Positions 1 to 6,761 of a stretch of 33,955 nucleotides of DNA are shown here, in pieces. Origin of the DNA: an uncultured Methanobrevibacter sp. (lineage in GTDB: Archaea; Methanobacteriota; Methanobacteria; Methanobacteriales; Methanobacteriaceae); the NCBI GenBank assembly GCA_947628455.1, contig CANQZY010000003.1, positions 1 through 33,955 on the forward strand, given 5' to 3'. The notes under the pieces were generated by a model. The model had not been told where the DNA came from, did no database searches, and was given only the letters and a program-made list of their open reading frames with translations. The translations under genes and the position numbers were made by a program. Positions within the stretch are counted from its first letter, which is position 1. The number at the start of each line of letters is the position of its first letter.

Positions 1-105
1 CGAATCGCCAAAAGATAATATCATTATTAAAACTTTACATATTAACAATAAAATAAAGTTTTAATTTTAAATGAATTATAGTAAGATAAAGCTAGGAGAA
101 ATATT

Positions 106-1050
106 ATGAAAAGAGAAAGCAATAGCGAAAAAAAAATAAATGACGAATTCAAAAATGGATGTATTCGCGAAAGAGATGAATACGTCTTAAAAGTCTATAA
201 TGGTAAGAAAGTAACAGTTCGCGACTTACAATTAGAAGTACTCGAAATAATGGATGAAATTCATCGCGTCTGTGAAAAGAATAATATTAGATATGCATTA
301 ATGGCAGGTTCAGCTCTAGGAATTGTCAACTATAAAGGTTTTATTCCTTGGGATGACGACATGGATGTCATCGTCCCACGCAGTGACTGGAATCGTTTCG
401 TCGAAGCCATGAAAAAAGACTTGGGTGATAAATTCTACTTTCAATGTTATGAAACTGATAAAAAATACAATGTCATCATGGGACCAACGATGAAAGTTAG
501 AAAGCGTGGCACCTGGATGGAAGAAGTCAATTTTCTCTTGAAAAATCGTTGTAGAAGTGGCGATGGTATCTTCATCGACGTCATCATTTACGATAATGTG
601 GCAGAAAGCAAATTAAAATATGAATTAGCACTAACAGTTACTAAAGTTCTAATGCCTCTATACGTCTTTTTAGACAACCTACACCTACCCCATGATTGGC
701 TATCGAAATTCATCAGGTGGTTCAGCAACCACCACTCGCGCCAAAATGAAAACAGTTCGTTAGTATCCCAACCCATTTCCGTGCCTTGGGAAAAGTTTTT
801 ACGCGAACCCGTTTTCAAAAAAGAGGATGTCTATCCCTTTAAATTATATGTATTCGAAGGACGAAAGTTCTATTCGTATAACCACATCGAAAAAATTCTC
901 AAAGAGTGGTACGGTCCCAATTGCTTGAAGAAATGGGATGGAGAAAAATGGATTGAAACATTGCCACTTGAAAAGCGCAAACCTAAACACACGGCCAATC
1001 TCAATCTCGATAGTGAGGAAAAACAAAAATCTGACGATGAAAAAAAATAG
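106..1050 (+). CDS. LicD-family nucleotidyltransferase-like protein (host)
   Basis: A 314-aa protein of the LicD family, which typically adds phosphocholine or related groups to teichoic acids and other surface glycans. The family signature is clear around residues 65-90: a G-S-A-L-G motif followed by IPWDDDMDV, whose Asp cluster is the expected metal and nucleotide-binding site of this transferase fold. The C-terminal 40 residues are highly charged and lysine-rich, outside the catalytic domain. The start is preceded by aggagaaat at good spacing. It lies outside the left prophage junction and is host sequence. Its base composition is far richer in G+C than the phage and the other host gene, and it uses codons such as GTC and CGC freely, so it may have been acquired horizontally. 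The acceptor substrate cannot be told. Confidence 0.88.
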   Translation: MKRESNSEKKINDEFKNGCIRERDEYVLKVYNGKKVTVRDLQLEVLEIMDEIHRVCEKNNIRYALMAGSALGIVNYKGFIPWDDDMDVIVPRSDWNRFVEAMKKDLGDKFYFQCYETDKKYNVIMGPTMKVRKRGTWMEEVNFLLKNRCRSGDGIFIDVIIYDNVAESKLKYELALTVTKVLMPLYVFLDNLHLPHDWLSKFIRWFSNHHSRQNENSSLVSQPISVPWEKFLREPVFKKEDVYPFKLYVFEGRKFYSYNHIEKILKEWYGPNCLKKWDGEKWIETLPLEKRKPKHTANLNLDSEEKQKSDDEKK

Positions 1051-1063
1051 TTTTAAACATGAT

Positions 1064-1092
1064 AAAAGCCCTTATAAAATAAGGACTTTTTT
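1064..1092. terminator. Terminator between LicD gene and left att core
   Basis: An inverted repeat (aaagcccttat / ataaggacttt, one C-A mismatch) with a 3-base loop is followed by seven T on the plus strand, so it can terminate licD. It closely resembles the hairpin at 32980-33002 downstream of the tRNA, which suggests it is the original host terminator of the tRNA before the prophage inserted. Confidence 0.7.
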
Positions 1093-1093
1093 T

Positions 1094-1115
1094 CATAAAT
1101 GGTGTCCCATGAGAG
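1094..1115. other. attL core: displaced tRNA-Arg 3' end
   Basis: This 22-base segment matches 33007-33028 at 21 of 22 positions; the latter is the 3' end of tRNA-Arg including CCA. The single difference is A at 1109 against G at 33022. Similarity extends leftwards into the terminator hairpin. To the right it breaks off after tgagag. This is the pattern expected when a tyrosine integrase inserts into the 3' end of a tRNA gene. The core assignment is inferred. Confidence 0.8.
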
Positions 1116-1219
1116 GATTATTTTAAATATTTAAAGATATTTAAACAAGTATTTTTTTGCATATTTATTCACTATTTTGTATTATTTTGTATGACCACAT
1201 TTTTTTAAAATATAAAATT

Positions 1220-1243
1220 TTAAGAGGTAAATAAGAGGTAAAA
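1220..1243 (+). repeat. Left integrase arm-type site (two TAAGAGGTAAA)
   Basis: Two tandem copies of TAAGAGGTAAA form a 24-base element identical, and in the same orientation, to 32940-32963 next to the integrase stop codon. In the circular attP both would flank the core, 104 bases away on this side and 43 on the other. Integrases with an AP2-like N-terminal domain bind such arm repeats, as Tn916 Int does its DR2 sites. Arm function is inferred from position and duplication. Confidence 0.7.
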
Positions 1244-1244
1244 T

Positions 1245-1331
1245 TTACTCGAATTCTTGAGTAAGCAAAAAATACATAATATCTAGATCTGTTAAAATAT
1301 CAGCTTCAAAATCAATCCAATCGACTATCAT
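1245..1331 (-). CDS. Possible 28-aa acidic micro-ORF
   Basis: A short open frame (MIVDWIDFEADILTD...) has a good Shine-Dalgarno (gaaggtg) six bases before its ATG. It is too short for the ORF track and ends right beside the left arm site. The product is acidic with hydrophobic residues. I recognise no family; it could be chance. It would be transcribed toward the chromosomal side of attL. Confidence 0.3.
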   Translation of the reverse strand: MIVDWIDFEADILTDLDIMYFLLTQEFE

Positions 1332-1439
1332 TTTTTCACCTTCTTTCTAAAAATATAATTATACTTTTAAGAATAATTTCCTACTTTTTTATGATATTTT
1401 AAGAAAAATGCAAAAAAATGACTTATTTGCAAAAAAATG

Positions 1440-1468
1440 TTGACCGAGTGAGTGAGTTATGCTATAAT
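1440..1468 (+). promoter_or_regulatory. Near-consensus sigma-A promoter of left-end cassette
   Basis: TTGACC, a 17-base spacer and TATAAT, followed by a strong ribosome site at 1478-1485. Just upstream are two direct copies of TGCAAAAAAATG (1409-1420 and 1428-1439), the second abutting the -35 box, which may be a regulator site. A near-identical inverted copy lies at 1150-1161. It should be active in the lysogen and drive the plus-strand genes up to 2782. Confidence 0.8.
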
Positions 1469-1491
1469 AATATTATGAAAGGAGGAAAATG

Positions 1492-1566
1492 ATGATGAAA
1501 TTTATGATTATAATATTAAAAAGAATCGCAATCACATTTGAAATCGAGCTAAAACAATTCAAATAA
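1492..1566 (+). CDS. Small hydrophobic-basic peptide (24 aa)
   Basis: An ORF too short for the track, with a perfect ggagg six bases before the ATG at 1492 (in-frame ATGs at 1489 and 1495 are alternatives). The product is MMKFMIIILKRIAITF followed by EIELKQFK: a short hydrophobic stretch and then amphipathic charged residues. It is the first gene behind a very strong promoter. It could be a leader peptide, a membrane-active peptide or a type I toxin-like product. I recognise no family. A strong hairpin follows at once. Confidence 0.5.
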   Translation: MMKFMIIILKRIAITFEIELKQFK

Positions 1567-1575
1567 AAGCGATTC

Positions 1576-1606
1576 GTAGTAAAGAGAGAGAAATCTCTCT
1601 TGCTAC
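1576..1606 (+). promoter_or_regulatory. Stable hairpin after the small peptide gene
   Basis: GTAGTAAAGAGAGA and TCTCTCTTGCTAC pair over 13 bases with one bulge around a GAAA loop. No T-run follows, so it is unlikely to be a simple terminator. A second perfect hairpin (aaatattat / ataatattt) lies at about 1612-1640. Both lie in the leader of the next gene and may stabilise or process the transcript. Confidence 0.5.
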
Positions 1607-1681
1607 TAACTAAATATTATCATAAAAATCATAATATTTCAATCATTTTATATATATTAAAATTAAGAAAGGATGGTAGCT

Positions 1682-2107
1682 ATGGAAAAAAAAGACTTTA
1701 ATGAATACAGATTTGAAGGATTAAATTTTAGAAAATGCAGTAACAAATATTTAACAATGAATAGAATTAGCGAAAATAAACAAAAAATTGTTGTTAAAAT
1801 CGGTGAAAATCATTTAATTAAAACAAAATTTGGGTATGCTCTAATTTTAGATAGAACTCATGTTGTTTTTGTTAAAGATTGGCAGGTTTCTAAAAATTAT
1901 TATGGAAATGAAATCTTACTTGATAAAAATTATTTTGATGTTAAAGTATGGGGAAATCATGAATTATTTTTAGATAGTGAAACAGGCGAAGAATTTTGTT
2001 TTGAACATTGGCTAGAAACAGCTAAAATTCAACAAAATTCTAATAATGAAGTAAAATGGGAATATAACATAAAATCATTTATGAAAAATGCACTTTACGG
2101 TGTTTAG
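1682..2107 (+). CDS. Unknown protein, first main gene of left-end cassette
   Basis: A 141-aa protein from the ATG at 1682, chosen because aaagg ends nine bases before it, while the track's ATG at 1673 lies within the ribosome site. The protein is mixed alpha/beta by appearance, with many aromatic residues (HVVFVKDWQVSKNYYGNE) and no membrane segment or signal peptide. I do not recognise a family with certainty. It sits ten bases ahead of an HTH gene in a plus-strand operon opposite to all lytic genes, so it is probably expressed in the lysogen. A role in phage exclusion or toxin-antitoxin activity is possible, but nothing in the sequence shows a catalytic site. Confidence 0.75.
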   Translation: MEKKDFNEYRFEGLNFRKCSNKYLTMNRISENKQKIVVKIGENHLIKTKFGYALILDRTHVVFVKDWQVSKNYYGNEILLDKNYFDVKVWGNHELFLDSETGEEFCFEHWLETAKIQQNSNNEVKWEYNIKSFMKNALYGV

Positions 2108-2117
2108 GAGGTAAAAA

Positions 2118-2549
2118 ATGAAAATATTAAAAAGAACTTCTGGATGGTTAAAAGAAAAAAGAAAAGAATTTAATTTATCACAACAAGAATTAGCGAAAAA
2201 ATCTAAAGTATCAATATTTGCAATTCAAAATATTGAACAAGGTCAAAGAAAAGGTTCTTCTGAAACTTGGAAAAAATTAGAATCGATTTTCAATAATAAA
2301 GAAGATATTATTTATTCTCATGATAATGATGAGTTAATTGAAGAATTAAAAGCTGATATAGAAGAATTTGGATCAAATTATAAATGTTTATTATTTTATG
2401 AAATTATAGATGATAAAATTATATTTAATGATTATAACTTCATAAGTGATGATAAAGAAGAACAAGAAAAAGACAAAAAAGAAAAATATGTTGAAACCAA
2501 TTTAGGCGATGCACTTTTATTATTAGAAGAACAAAATAAAATTTTATAA
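2118..2549 (+). CDS. HTH (Xre-type) protein with acidic C-terminal domain
   Basis: 143 aa. Residues 8-60 form a Cro/CI-type helix-turn-helix (KRKEFNLSQQELAKKSKVSI then a recognition helix FAIQNIEQGQRKG). The remaining 80 residues are acidic (EELKADIEEF, DDKEEQEKDKKEKY) and not recognised. It follows the 141-aa gene by ten bases with aggaggt as ribosome site and precedes a 73-aa gene. It may regulate the cassette, perhaps through the repeats near 1409-1439, or act as an antitoxin-like partner. It is separate from the main CI/Cro switch at the other end of the prophage. Confidence 0.8.
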   Translation: MKILKRTSGWLKEKRKEFNLSQQELAKKSKVSIFAIQNIEQGQRKGSSETWKKLESIFNNKEDIIYSHDNDELIEELKADIEEFGSNYKCLLFYEIIDDKIIFNDYNFISDDKEEQEKDKKEKYVETNLGDALLLLEEQNKIL

Positions 2550-2560
2550 GGAGAAATAAT

Positions 2561-2782
2561 ATGAATTATGATTATATAAACGAAAAAAATAAAATTAAAT
2601 TTTTTGATGGATTTGATTGGAAAAGTATTGAAAAAAATTATCTTATCGATTCTAAACTAGATTATTATGAAAAATTAAATAGTATTTTTAATGGTATTAA
2701 TGAAGATTTTATTAATTATTTAAAAGAAGAAACATCTTTTGAGAACGATCTTAAAGATTTTGAACAAGAATATTTGAATTAG
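2561..2782 (+). CDS. Small acidic protein, third gene of left-end cassette
   Basis: 73 aa, strongly acidic and aromatic (FFDGFDWKSIEKNYLIDSKL), probably helical. It starts eleven bases after the HTH gene behind aaggaga. No family is recognised. A terminator follows directly, so it closes the operon. Small acidic proteins at such positions can be inhibitors or antitoxins, but that is only a guess. Confidence 0.65.
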   Translation: MNYDYINEKNKIKFFDGFDWKSIEKNYLIDSKLDYYEKLNSIFNGINEDFINYLKEETSFENDLKDFEQEYLN

Positions 2783-2794
2783 ACATAAAAAAAG

Positions 2795-2823
2795 AGGTTA
2801 GGACAAATGCCCTAACCTTTTTA
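2795..2823. terminator. Bidirectional terminator between cassette and endolysin
   Basis: AGGTTAGG and CCTAACCT form a perfect eight-base stem with an eight-base loop, followed by five T on the plus strand and preceded by an A-rich run that gives T on the minus strand. It separates the convergent accessory cassette and late lysis operon. Confidence 0.85.
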
Positions 2824-3675
2824 TTCGTTAAATCCATATTTCTTCAATTTAGCAAGCGTTTTTGGTCCTGTAGAGCCATCTTGTTCAAGGCCTGTTCTTT
2901 TTTGAAACTCTTTAATCGATTTTTGTAAATATGGTCCATAATAATCGCCAAGTGCTTTTTTATTCGTATACGCTGGAAATGTTTTATACATAAAATCAGC
3001 AATTTTCCCAACATTTTTATGCGTATCTCCAAGTGTGAAATACCCTTTTTTAGGGAAGAAATCTTCTGTTTTTGTAGTAGATGTTTCATTATTCTTTTCT
3101 TCTTTAGGTACTTCTTTAAAAGAGTAATTTGCAGCATTTTTTACAGTTGTGTATTTCTTATCTAAATAAAAAGCCTCATTTGGTAATAAAGATTTTTTAT
3201 ATGTGAAACACCAACTATCATTGCTATTTTGCAATAAACCATAATATTTTCCAAAGTTTGCTGTAACATGAAAATGATTACCCCATGCGTTACCGTCAGT
3301 TCCTTCAAGTAAGATTTTTGTTCCTACTTTTAGAACTTGTCCTTTTTTCACTTGTTTCAAATTACTCTCGTTCATATGGGTTAAGGTTACGTAAAGATAA
3401 TCTGTACCATAAGGTGTTGTTAATTTATTGACTGATTTTAAACGAACGGCATTGGTATAACCTTTTGTGCTTGACGTATCAATACCAATAATTTCTTCTA
3501 CCTTAAAATCGTTTTTAGGTTCAAAATACGAACGTCCACTGTCTTTACAAGCTTCATCCCATGGTTTATCACTATTATCTTTAGAATTCTTCCAATGAGG
3601 TAAATGATTGCCTTGATCATGACGTTGTGTTATGTTCATATATTTGAATGGATAAATTGCGTATTCTTTTGCCAT
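2821..3675 (-). CDS. Endolysin: M23-like peptidase plus peptidoglycan-binding domain
   Basis: 284 aa and the last gene of the late operon. The N-terminal half resembles the zinc endopeptidase domain seen in Firmicutes phage lysins: His residues near residue 20-27, an Asp in KPWDEA, LTHM near residue 100, and the GNHFHVT motif near 133 that corresponds to HxH of peptidase M23. A linker rich in Lys, Glu and Thr (about 190-210) leads to a C-terminal PG_binding_1 domain (GPYLQKSIKEFQKRTG). There is no signal peptide, which fits release through the holin encoded two bases upstream. It should cut peptide cross-bridges in the wall; the exact bond is unknown. Ribosome site aaggagg. Confidence 0.85.
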   Translation of the reverse strand: MAKEYAIYPFKYMNITQRHDQGNHLPHWKNSKDNSDKPWDEACKDSGRSYFEPKNDFKVEEIIGIDTSSTKGYTNAVRLKSVNKLTTPYGTDYLYVTLTHMNESNLKQVKKGQVLKVGTKILLEGTDGNAWGNHFHVTANFGKYYGLLQNSNDSWCFTYKKSLLPNEAFYLDKKYTTVKNAANYSFKEVPKEEKNNETSTTKTEDFFPKKGYFTLGDTHKNVGKIADFMYKTFPAYTNKKALGDYYGPYLQKSIKEFQKRTGLEQDGSTGPKTLAKLKKYGFNE

Positions 3676-3677
3676 AA

Positions 3678-3851
3678 TTATTCCTCCTTTTTTGTTTTAG
3701 TAAAATAGAATGTTAATATCATTGTTACTAATGGAATTAAATCACTAGATTCAATTTTTCCAAGAAAAAATCCCGCAACAAGCGAGATTACCATTAAAAT
3801 AGTTATGATACTTTTTAAGTCAATTAACTTTGCAATTTTTTCTTTAATCAT
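3678..3851 (-). CDS. Holin-like small membrane protein (57 aa)
   Basis: Not in the ORF track. MIKEKIAKLIDLKS is followed by a hydrophobic helix (IITILMVISLVAGFFLG), a short polar turn (KIESSD) and a second helix (LIPLVTMILTFYF), ending in a Lys/Glu-rich tail. Two short transmembrane helices with a charged C-terminus, directly before the endolysin, are typical of small phage holins. Its ATG overlaps the stop of the upstream membrane-protein gene by eight bases (ATGATTAA), so translation is probably coupled. The endolysin ribosome site lies in its last codons. Confidence 0.82.
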   Translation of the reverse strand: MIKEKIAKLIDLKSIITILMVISLVAGFFLGKIESSDLIPLVTMILTFYFTKTKKEE

Positions 3852-4233
3852 TTTTATTCTCCTTTCTCATTAATTTTTCCCATTTATCATGTATATAAGA
3901 ATTGCCCTTGTAGGTTTTAGTATATTTTTCATAAGCATCATAAGCACGTTCAATTTCAACTTCACTAAGTTTTTCACCATTTTCAACATCAGCAAAAAAT
4001 CTAACTAAATAATTTTTACACTGATCTTGACCAACTATTGTTAATTCATTTTTAATTGAACGTATTTGACTTTCTAAGTCTTTTTTATTTTTATCCAGTT
4101 TTGCTAATATAGGATTTGCTATCACTTTATTAAGCATTGATTTAGAATATGTTAATATCGCAAGAATTCCACCAATAAAAGCGACTAACCACACAATATT
4201 ACTTGATAAATCTCCTAAAGTTATATTTTCCAT
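3844..4233 (-). CDS. Phage membrane protein of the lysis module
   Basis: 129 aa. One transmembrane helix at about residues 11-30 (IVWLVAFIGGILAILTY), then a coiled-coil-like stretch (about 45-65) and a conserved-looking part, KNYLVRFFADVENGEKLSE followed by AYDAYEKYTK. Proteins of this shape commonly sit between tail-fibre and holin genes in Firmicutes siphophages and are annotated as holin-associated or hemolysin XhlA-like. It may assist lysis or modify the holin. The assignment rests on layout and position. Confidence 0.65.
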   Translation of the reverse strand: MENITLGDLSSNIVWLVAFIGGILAILTYSKSMLNKVIANPILAKLDKNKKDLESQIRSIKNELTIVGQDQCKNYLVRFFADVENGEKLSEVEIERAYDAYEKYTKTYKGNSYIHDKWEKLMRKENKND

Positions 4234-4246
4234 TTTTACTCTCCTT

Positions 4247-4762
4247 CTAATTTAAACTTTGTACAGTTAAATAAGTACTTGTTCCGTCATAAGCAAGAAC
4301 TGTTTTTGAACCTGTATTATTTATATATAGAGACATTGAAATTGTATCACCCTCTTCAACGTCAATTACGAATGGGGAAGCGCTTAAAGAACACGAACTA
4401 CCACTTGCTGGCACTATAAATGCGTTGAAAACAGCAGTATCATTTTTATATATGGTTAAACCAAACATCGTTGTTGAACCACTTGAACCTATGTTCCCAT
4501 TTACAAGCACTCGTTTGATATTTTTACCTATTTTAATAGCACCATTTTGTAAAGTTAGGTTTTCGCCAACAGTGTAATTAATCCTATCTAATTTTATTTG
4601 CACTGCCTCATAATTACGTGTGGTAGTAATACTCGCATTACTACTTAACGAACAAGTTATTGCTTCTTTGTCTAAAATGTCTTTTAATAGTTGTTTATTA
4701 TGTGAAATAGATGAACTATCTATTAAAATTTTTCGAAAGGCTATAACAATTTTTTCAATCAT
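4247..4762 (-). CDS. Probable receptor-binding / fibre tip protein
   Basis: 171 aa. The C-terminal 120 residues look like a beta-jelly-roll of the C1q/TNF or phage fibre-head kind: alternating short strands rich in Ser, Thr, Asn and Gly, with FVIDVEEGDTISMSLYINNT near the end, a motif type common in such domains. It follows the fibre gene and precedes the lysis genes, the usual place for receptor-binding proteins. Ribosome site aaggagg. The host receptor is unknown. The assignment is from pattern and position only. Confidence 0.55.
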   Translation of the reverse strand: MIEKIVIAFRKILIDSSSISHNKQLLKDILDKEAITCSLSSNASITTTRNYEAVQIKLDRINYTVGENLTLQNGAIKIGKNIKRVLVNGNIGSSGSTTMFGLTIYKNDTAVFNAFIVPASGSSCSLSASPFVIDVEEGDTISMSLYINNTGSKTVLAYDGTSTYLTVQSLN

Positions 4763-4779
4763 AAAATTACCTCCTTAAA

Positions 4780-5242
4780 TTAAGCTGTTCTTTTCCAATA
4801 AAATTTATCGCAATATTCATCTAACATGTCATTATAATCAATAGCTCTGACGCTATTGTAGTATATTCGTGCATCAGTATTCATCGAAGTTCCTCCGCCT
4901 TTTATGATTACATCATTAGAATGCAAGTTCCCATCAGCATCAAGGCTCACCATCAAAGCACCATTCCCGCCATCTGAACCAATAAATTCATTCGCAAATT
5001 CTAAACCATTAAAACTTTTTACGCCAAATTTGTTGTATTTTAACGTACACAAAGATACTAATCCATCCGAAATACTTTTTTTAGTGACCATATTTAGTTT
5101 AAATTCGATCGTATGACCTGCTCGTATAACTGTAAGTCGATCACAAGTGGCGTCTTCTTCTGTTAAGTATTGTGCTATATCAGAAGTTGAAGTTACACCT
5201 TCATGAAACGCTTTAAATTCTTTATCAATTAACTGCCATGTT
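4780..5242 (-). pseudogene. C-terminal part of the tail-fibre gene, out of frame after G8
   Basis: The frame just past the G8 tract reads GTWQLIDKEFKAFHEGV and runs without a stop for about 150 residues to 4780. GGTW-Q-L-I-D is a very common join motif in phage fibre proteins, normally following a sequence like IGSI...NPSSKVGG, which is exactly how the upstream ORF ends. The track's ORF beginning at 5091 has no ribosome site, so it is not an independent gene. This segment is therefore the real C-terminal domain of the 5229-6761 gene, cut off by a frame change. It could be restored by slippage, by a tract-length change or by correcting a sequencing error. Confidence 0.8.
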
Positions 5243-6761
5243 CCCCCCCCACTTTGGAAGATGGATTTTGATTTGAATCAGTGATTAATATTGAACCAAT
5301 TGGATACAACACATCATAATCCCATAAATAATCTCTCAAATCTATTTCATGTTCACCATTCTCATCATTCATTAAAATTGTCCCGTTAACAGTTAAATCT
5401 GATTTGCCAAGCGAAATTGTATCTATTCCTCTAGTCAAAACTTTACTAGTATAAATCAAGTCAGAATTATTGACTAGATCGTTAACGTACAATTCAAATA
5501 AATAACTATTTCTATAATCAGTTATTTCTCCTAAACTCAAATTTTCTATTTTAAAAGTATTATTCTTTTCATCTATAATAATATTTTCTGAAGATATCGA
5601 AAAAAATTCTGACATGGGAACATTTTCTTTATTTTCTTTATAACGATATTTAATATTTAAATTGTTTTTTATACCATCACTGTTAAATTGTCCAATAAAA
5701 ATACTCCCTGAAACGTTTAAAATTATTTCTCCAGAAGTTGTCGTTTTTCTCTTAAAATCAATACTTTTTATTGATGGAACTATATAATTAATACATCTAT
5801 TTGTTAAATCAATAGAAATATTTGTTGAAATATTTCTGCTATCTGTAACAACTATACTAAATTTTGCTGAACCAATTTTTTGAAAAATTCCATCAGATGT
5901 TTGTATTGTTTGACCATCATCACAAAGAATTTTTACAGACTTAATTGAAGCATAATTTTTTGGAACTGCTTCAACTACAAAATGAGGTTCAGATAAATTT
6001 AAAATTGGCACATCAAAATTATCACCTTGATATTCAATAGCTTTTTGATTAGTTTCTTTTACAGTATATTGAACGTCTGGTTTGTTTAAATTTTGATTTA
6101 CTGTTGCAACAATATTTGTATTTGATGTACCTATATTTGTATTTGAATTATAAGTTTCACATATCAATTTTATTGTTATCGACGAAGAATTAGGAATTAC
6201 TTGATAAATGTCTTTTGGTATTGTAAACCCAACGACAGAATTACTTGTTTTTTCAACAATTGTTCCGGAAAGATTACTGCATGACCATTTTATTGTGTGT
6301 TTGAAAGACGATGATTTACTTGAAATTGTGATTATTATACCTTCTTCAATATTTCCTGAAGTTGCAACTATAGAACTAGCTCTTGGAATCGTTGGCAAAG
6401 TAACTGATCCACTCGTTTTTCCGTTTATTGGAGAAAAGGTTGTTGAAATTTGTCCTGATAAAGAAACACTTTTAGATCCGTCGCTTGAATGAGTAATATT
6501 GTAGCTTATTTCATTTAAAGTCAAAGTGGCATTTGCTGAAATTGATGTAGGAATGCTTTTAGAATTACCTCCGTTAATCAAAGCTGAACCACTACTCCAA
6601 TTTGCAGAATAACCATTTAATGATCTAAATCTTAAACGAACACTTATATTAGAAGTATTTTTAGATATATTTTGTGAATTTAGTTTTGCCTCTAATATTA
6701 AAAGGTAGTTTGTACTTATAGTTTTTCTTGAAACTTCTTGATATGTGTTATTTAGCGTCAT
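5229..6761 (-). CDS. Tail fibre/structural protein, DUF859-like, truncated by frameshift
   Basis: 510 aa as read, about 660 aa if joined to the downstream segment. The N-terminal 150 residues (SVRLRFRSLNGYSANWSS, then THSSDGSKSVSLSG) and the Ig-like repeats that follow match the DUF859 family of siphophage structural proteins found after the Tal gene. Residues 470-500 (DYDVLYPIGSILITD) form the usual entry to a C-terminal fibre domain, which is lost here: after KVGG the frame turns to EHGS and stop. The start overlaps the upstream Tal stop by four bases (ATGA). If the tract length varies, only part of a phage population would carry the complete fibre, which could alter host adsorption. Confidence 0.8.
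   Translation of the reverse strand: MTLNNTYQEVSRKTISTNYLLILEAKLNSQNISKNTSNISVRLRFRSLNGYSANWSSGSALINGGNSKSIPTSISANATLTLNEISYNITHSSDGSKSVSLSGQISTTFSPINGKTSGSVTLPTIPRASSIVATSGNIEEGIIITISSKSSSFKHTIKWSCSNLSGTIVEKTSNSVVGFTIPKDIYQVIPNSSSITIKLICETYNSNTNIGTSNTNIVATVNQNLNKPDVQYTVKETNQKAIEYQGDNFDVPILNLSEPHFVVEAVPKNYASIKSVKILCDDGQTIQTSDGIFQKIGSAKFSIVVTDSRNISTNISIDLTNRCINYIVPSIKSIDFKRKTTTSGEIILNVSGSIFIGQFNSDGIKNNLNIKYRYKENKENVPMSEFFSISSENIIIDEKNNTFKIENLSLGEITDYRNSYLFELYVNDLVNNSDLIYTSKVLTRGIDTISLGKSDLTVNGTILMNDENGEHEIDLRDYLWDYDVLYPIGSILITDSNQNPSSKVGGEHGS
5243..5250 (-). repeat. G8 homopolymer at the fibre-gene frame break
   Basis: Eight consecutive G on the coding strand, in a region of about 25-30% G+C. 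With eight G the frame ends at once in EHGS and a stop; six or nine G would join both ORFs in frame. Long G tracts are classic slipped-strand phase-variation elements and also a common assembly error. Confidence 0.9.

Noticed and set aside
938-1126. 62-aa plus-strand ORF across the left att core
   Set aside because: It overlaps the LicD end in another frame and crosses the terminator and att core, so it is not coding.
2844-3137. 97-aa minus-strand ORF inside the endolysin gene
   Set aside because: It is a same-strand shadow in another frame with lysine/leucine-rich low complexity; the endolysin frame has clear domains.
4780-5091. 103-aa ORF as an independent gene
   Set aside because: No ribosome site before its ATG; it is the in-frame continuation of the fibre C-terminal domain past the G8 tract.
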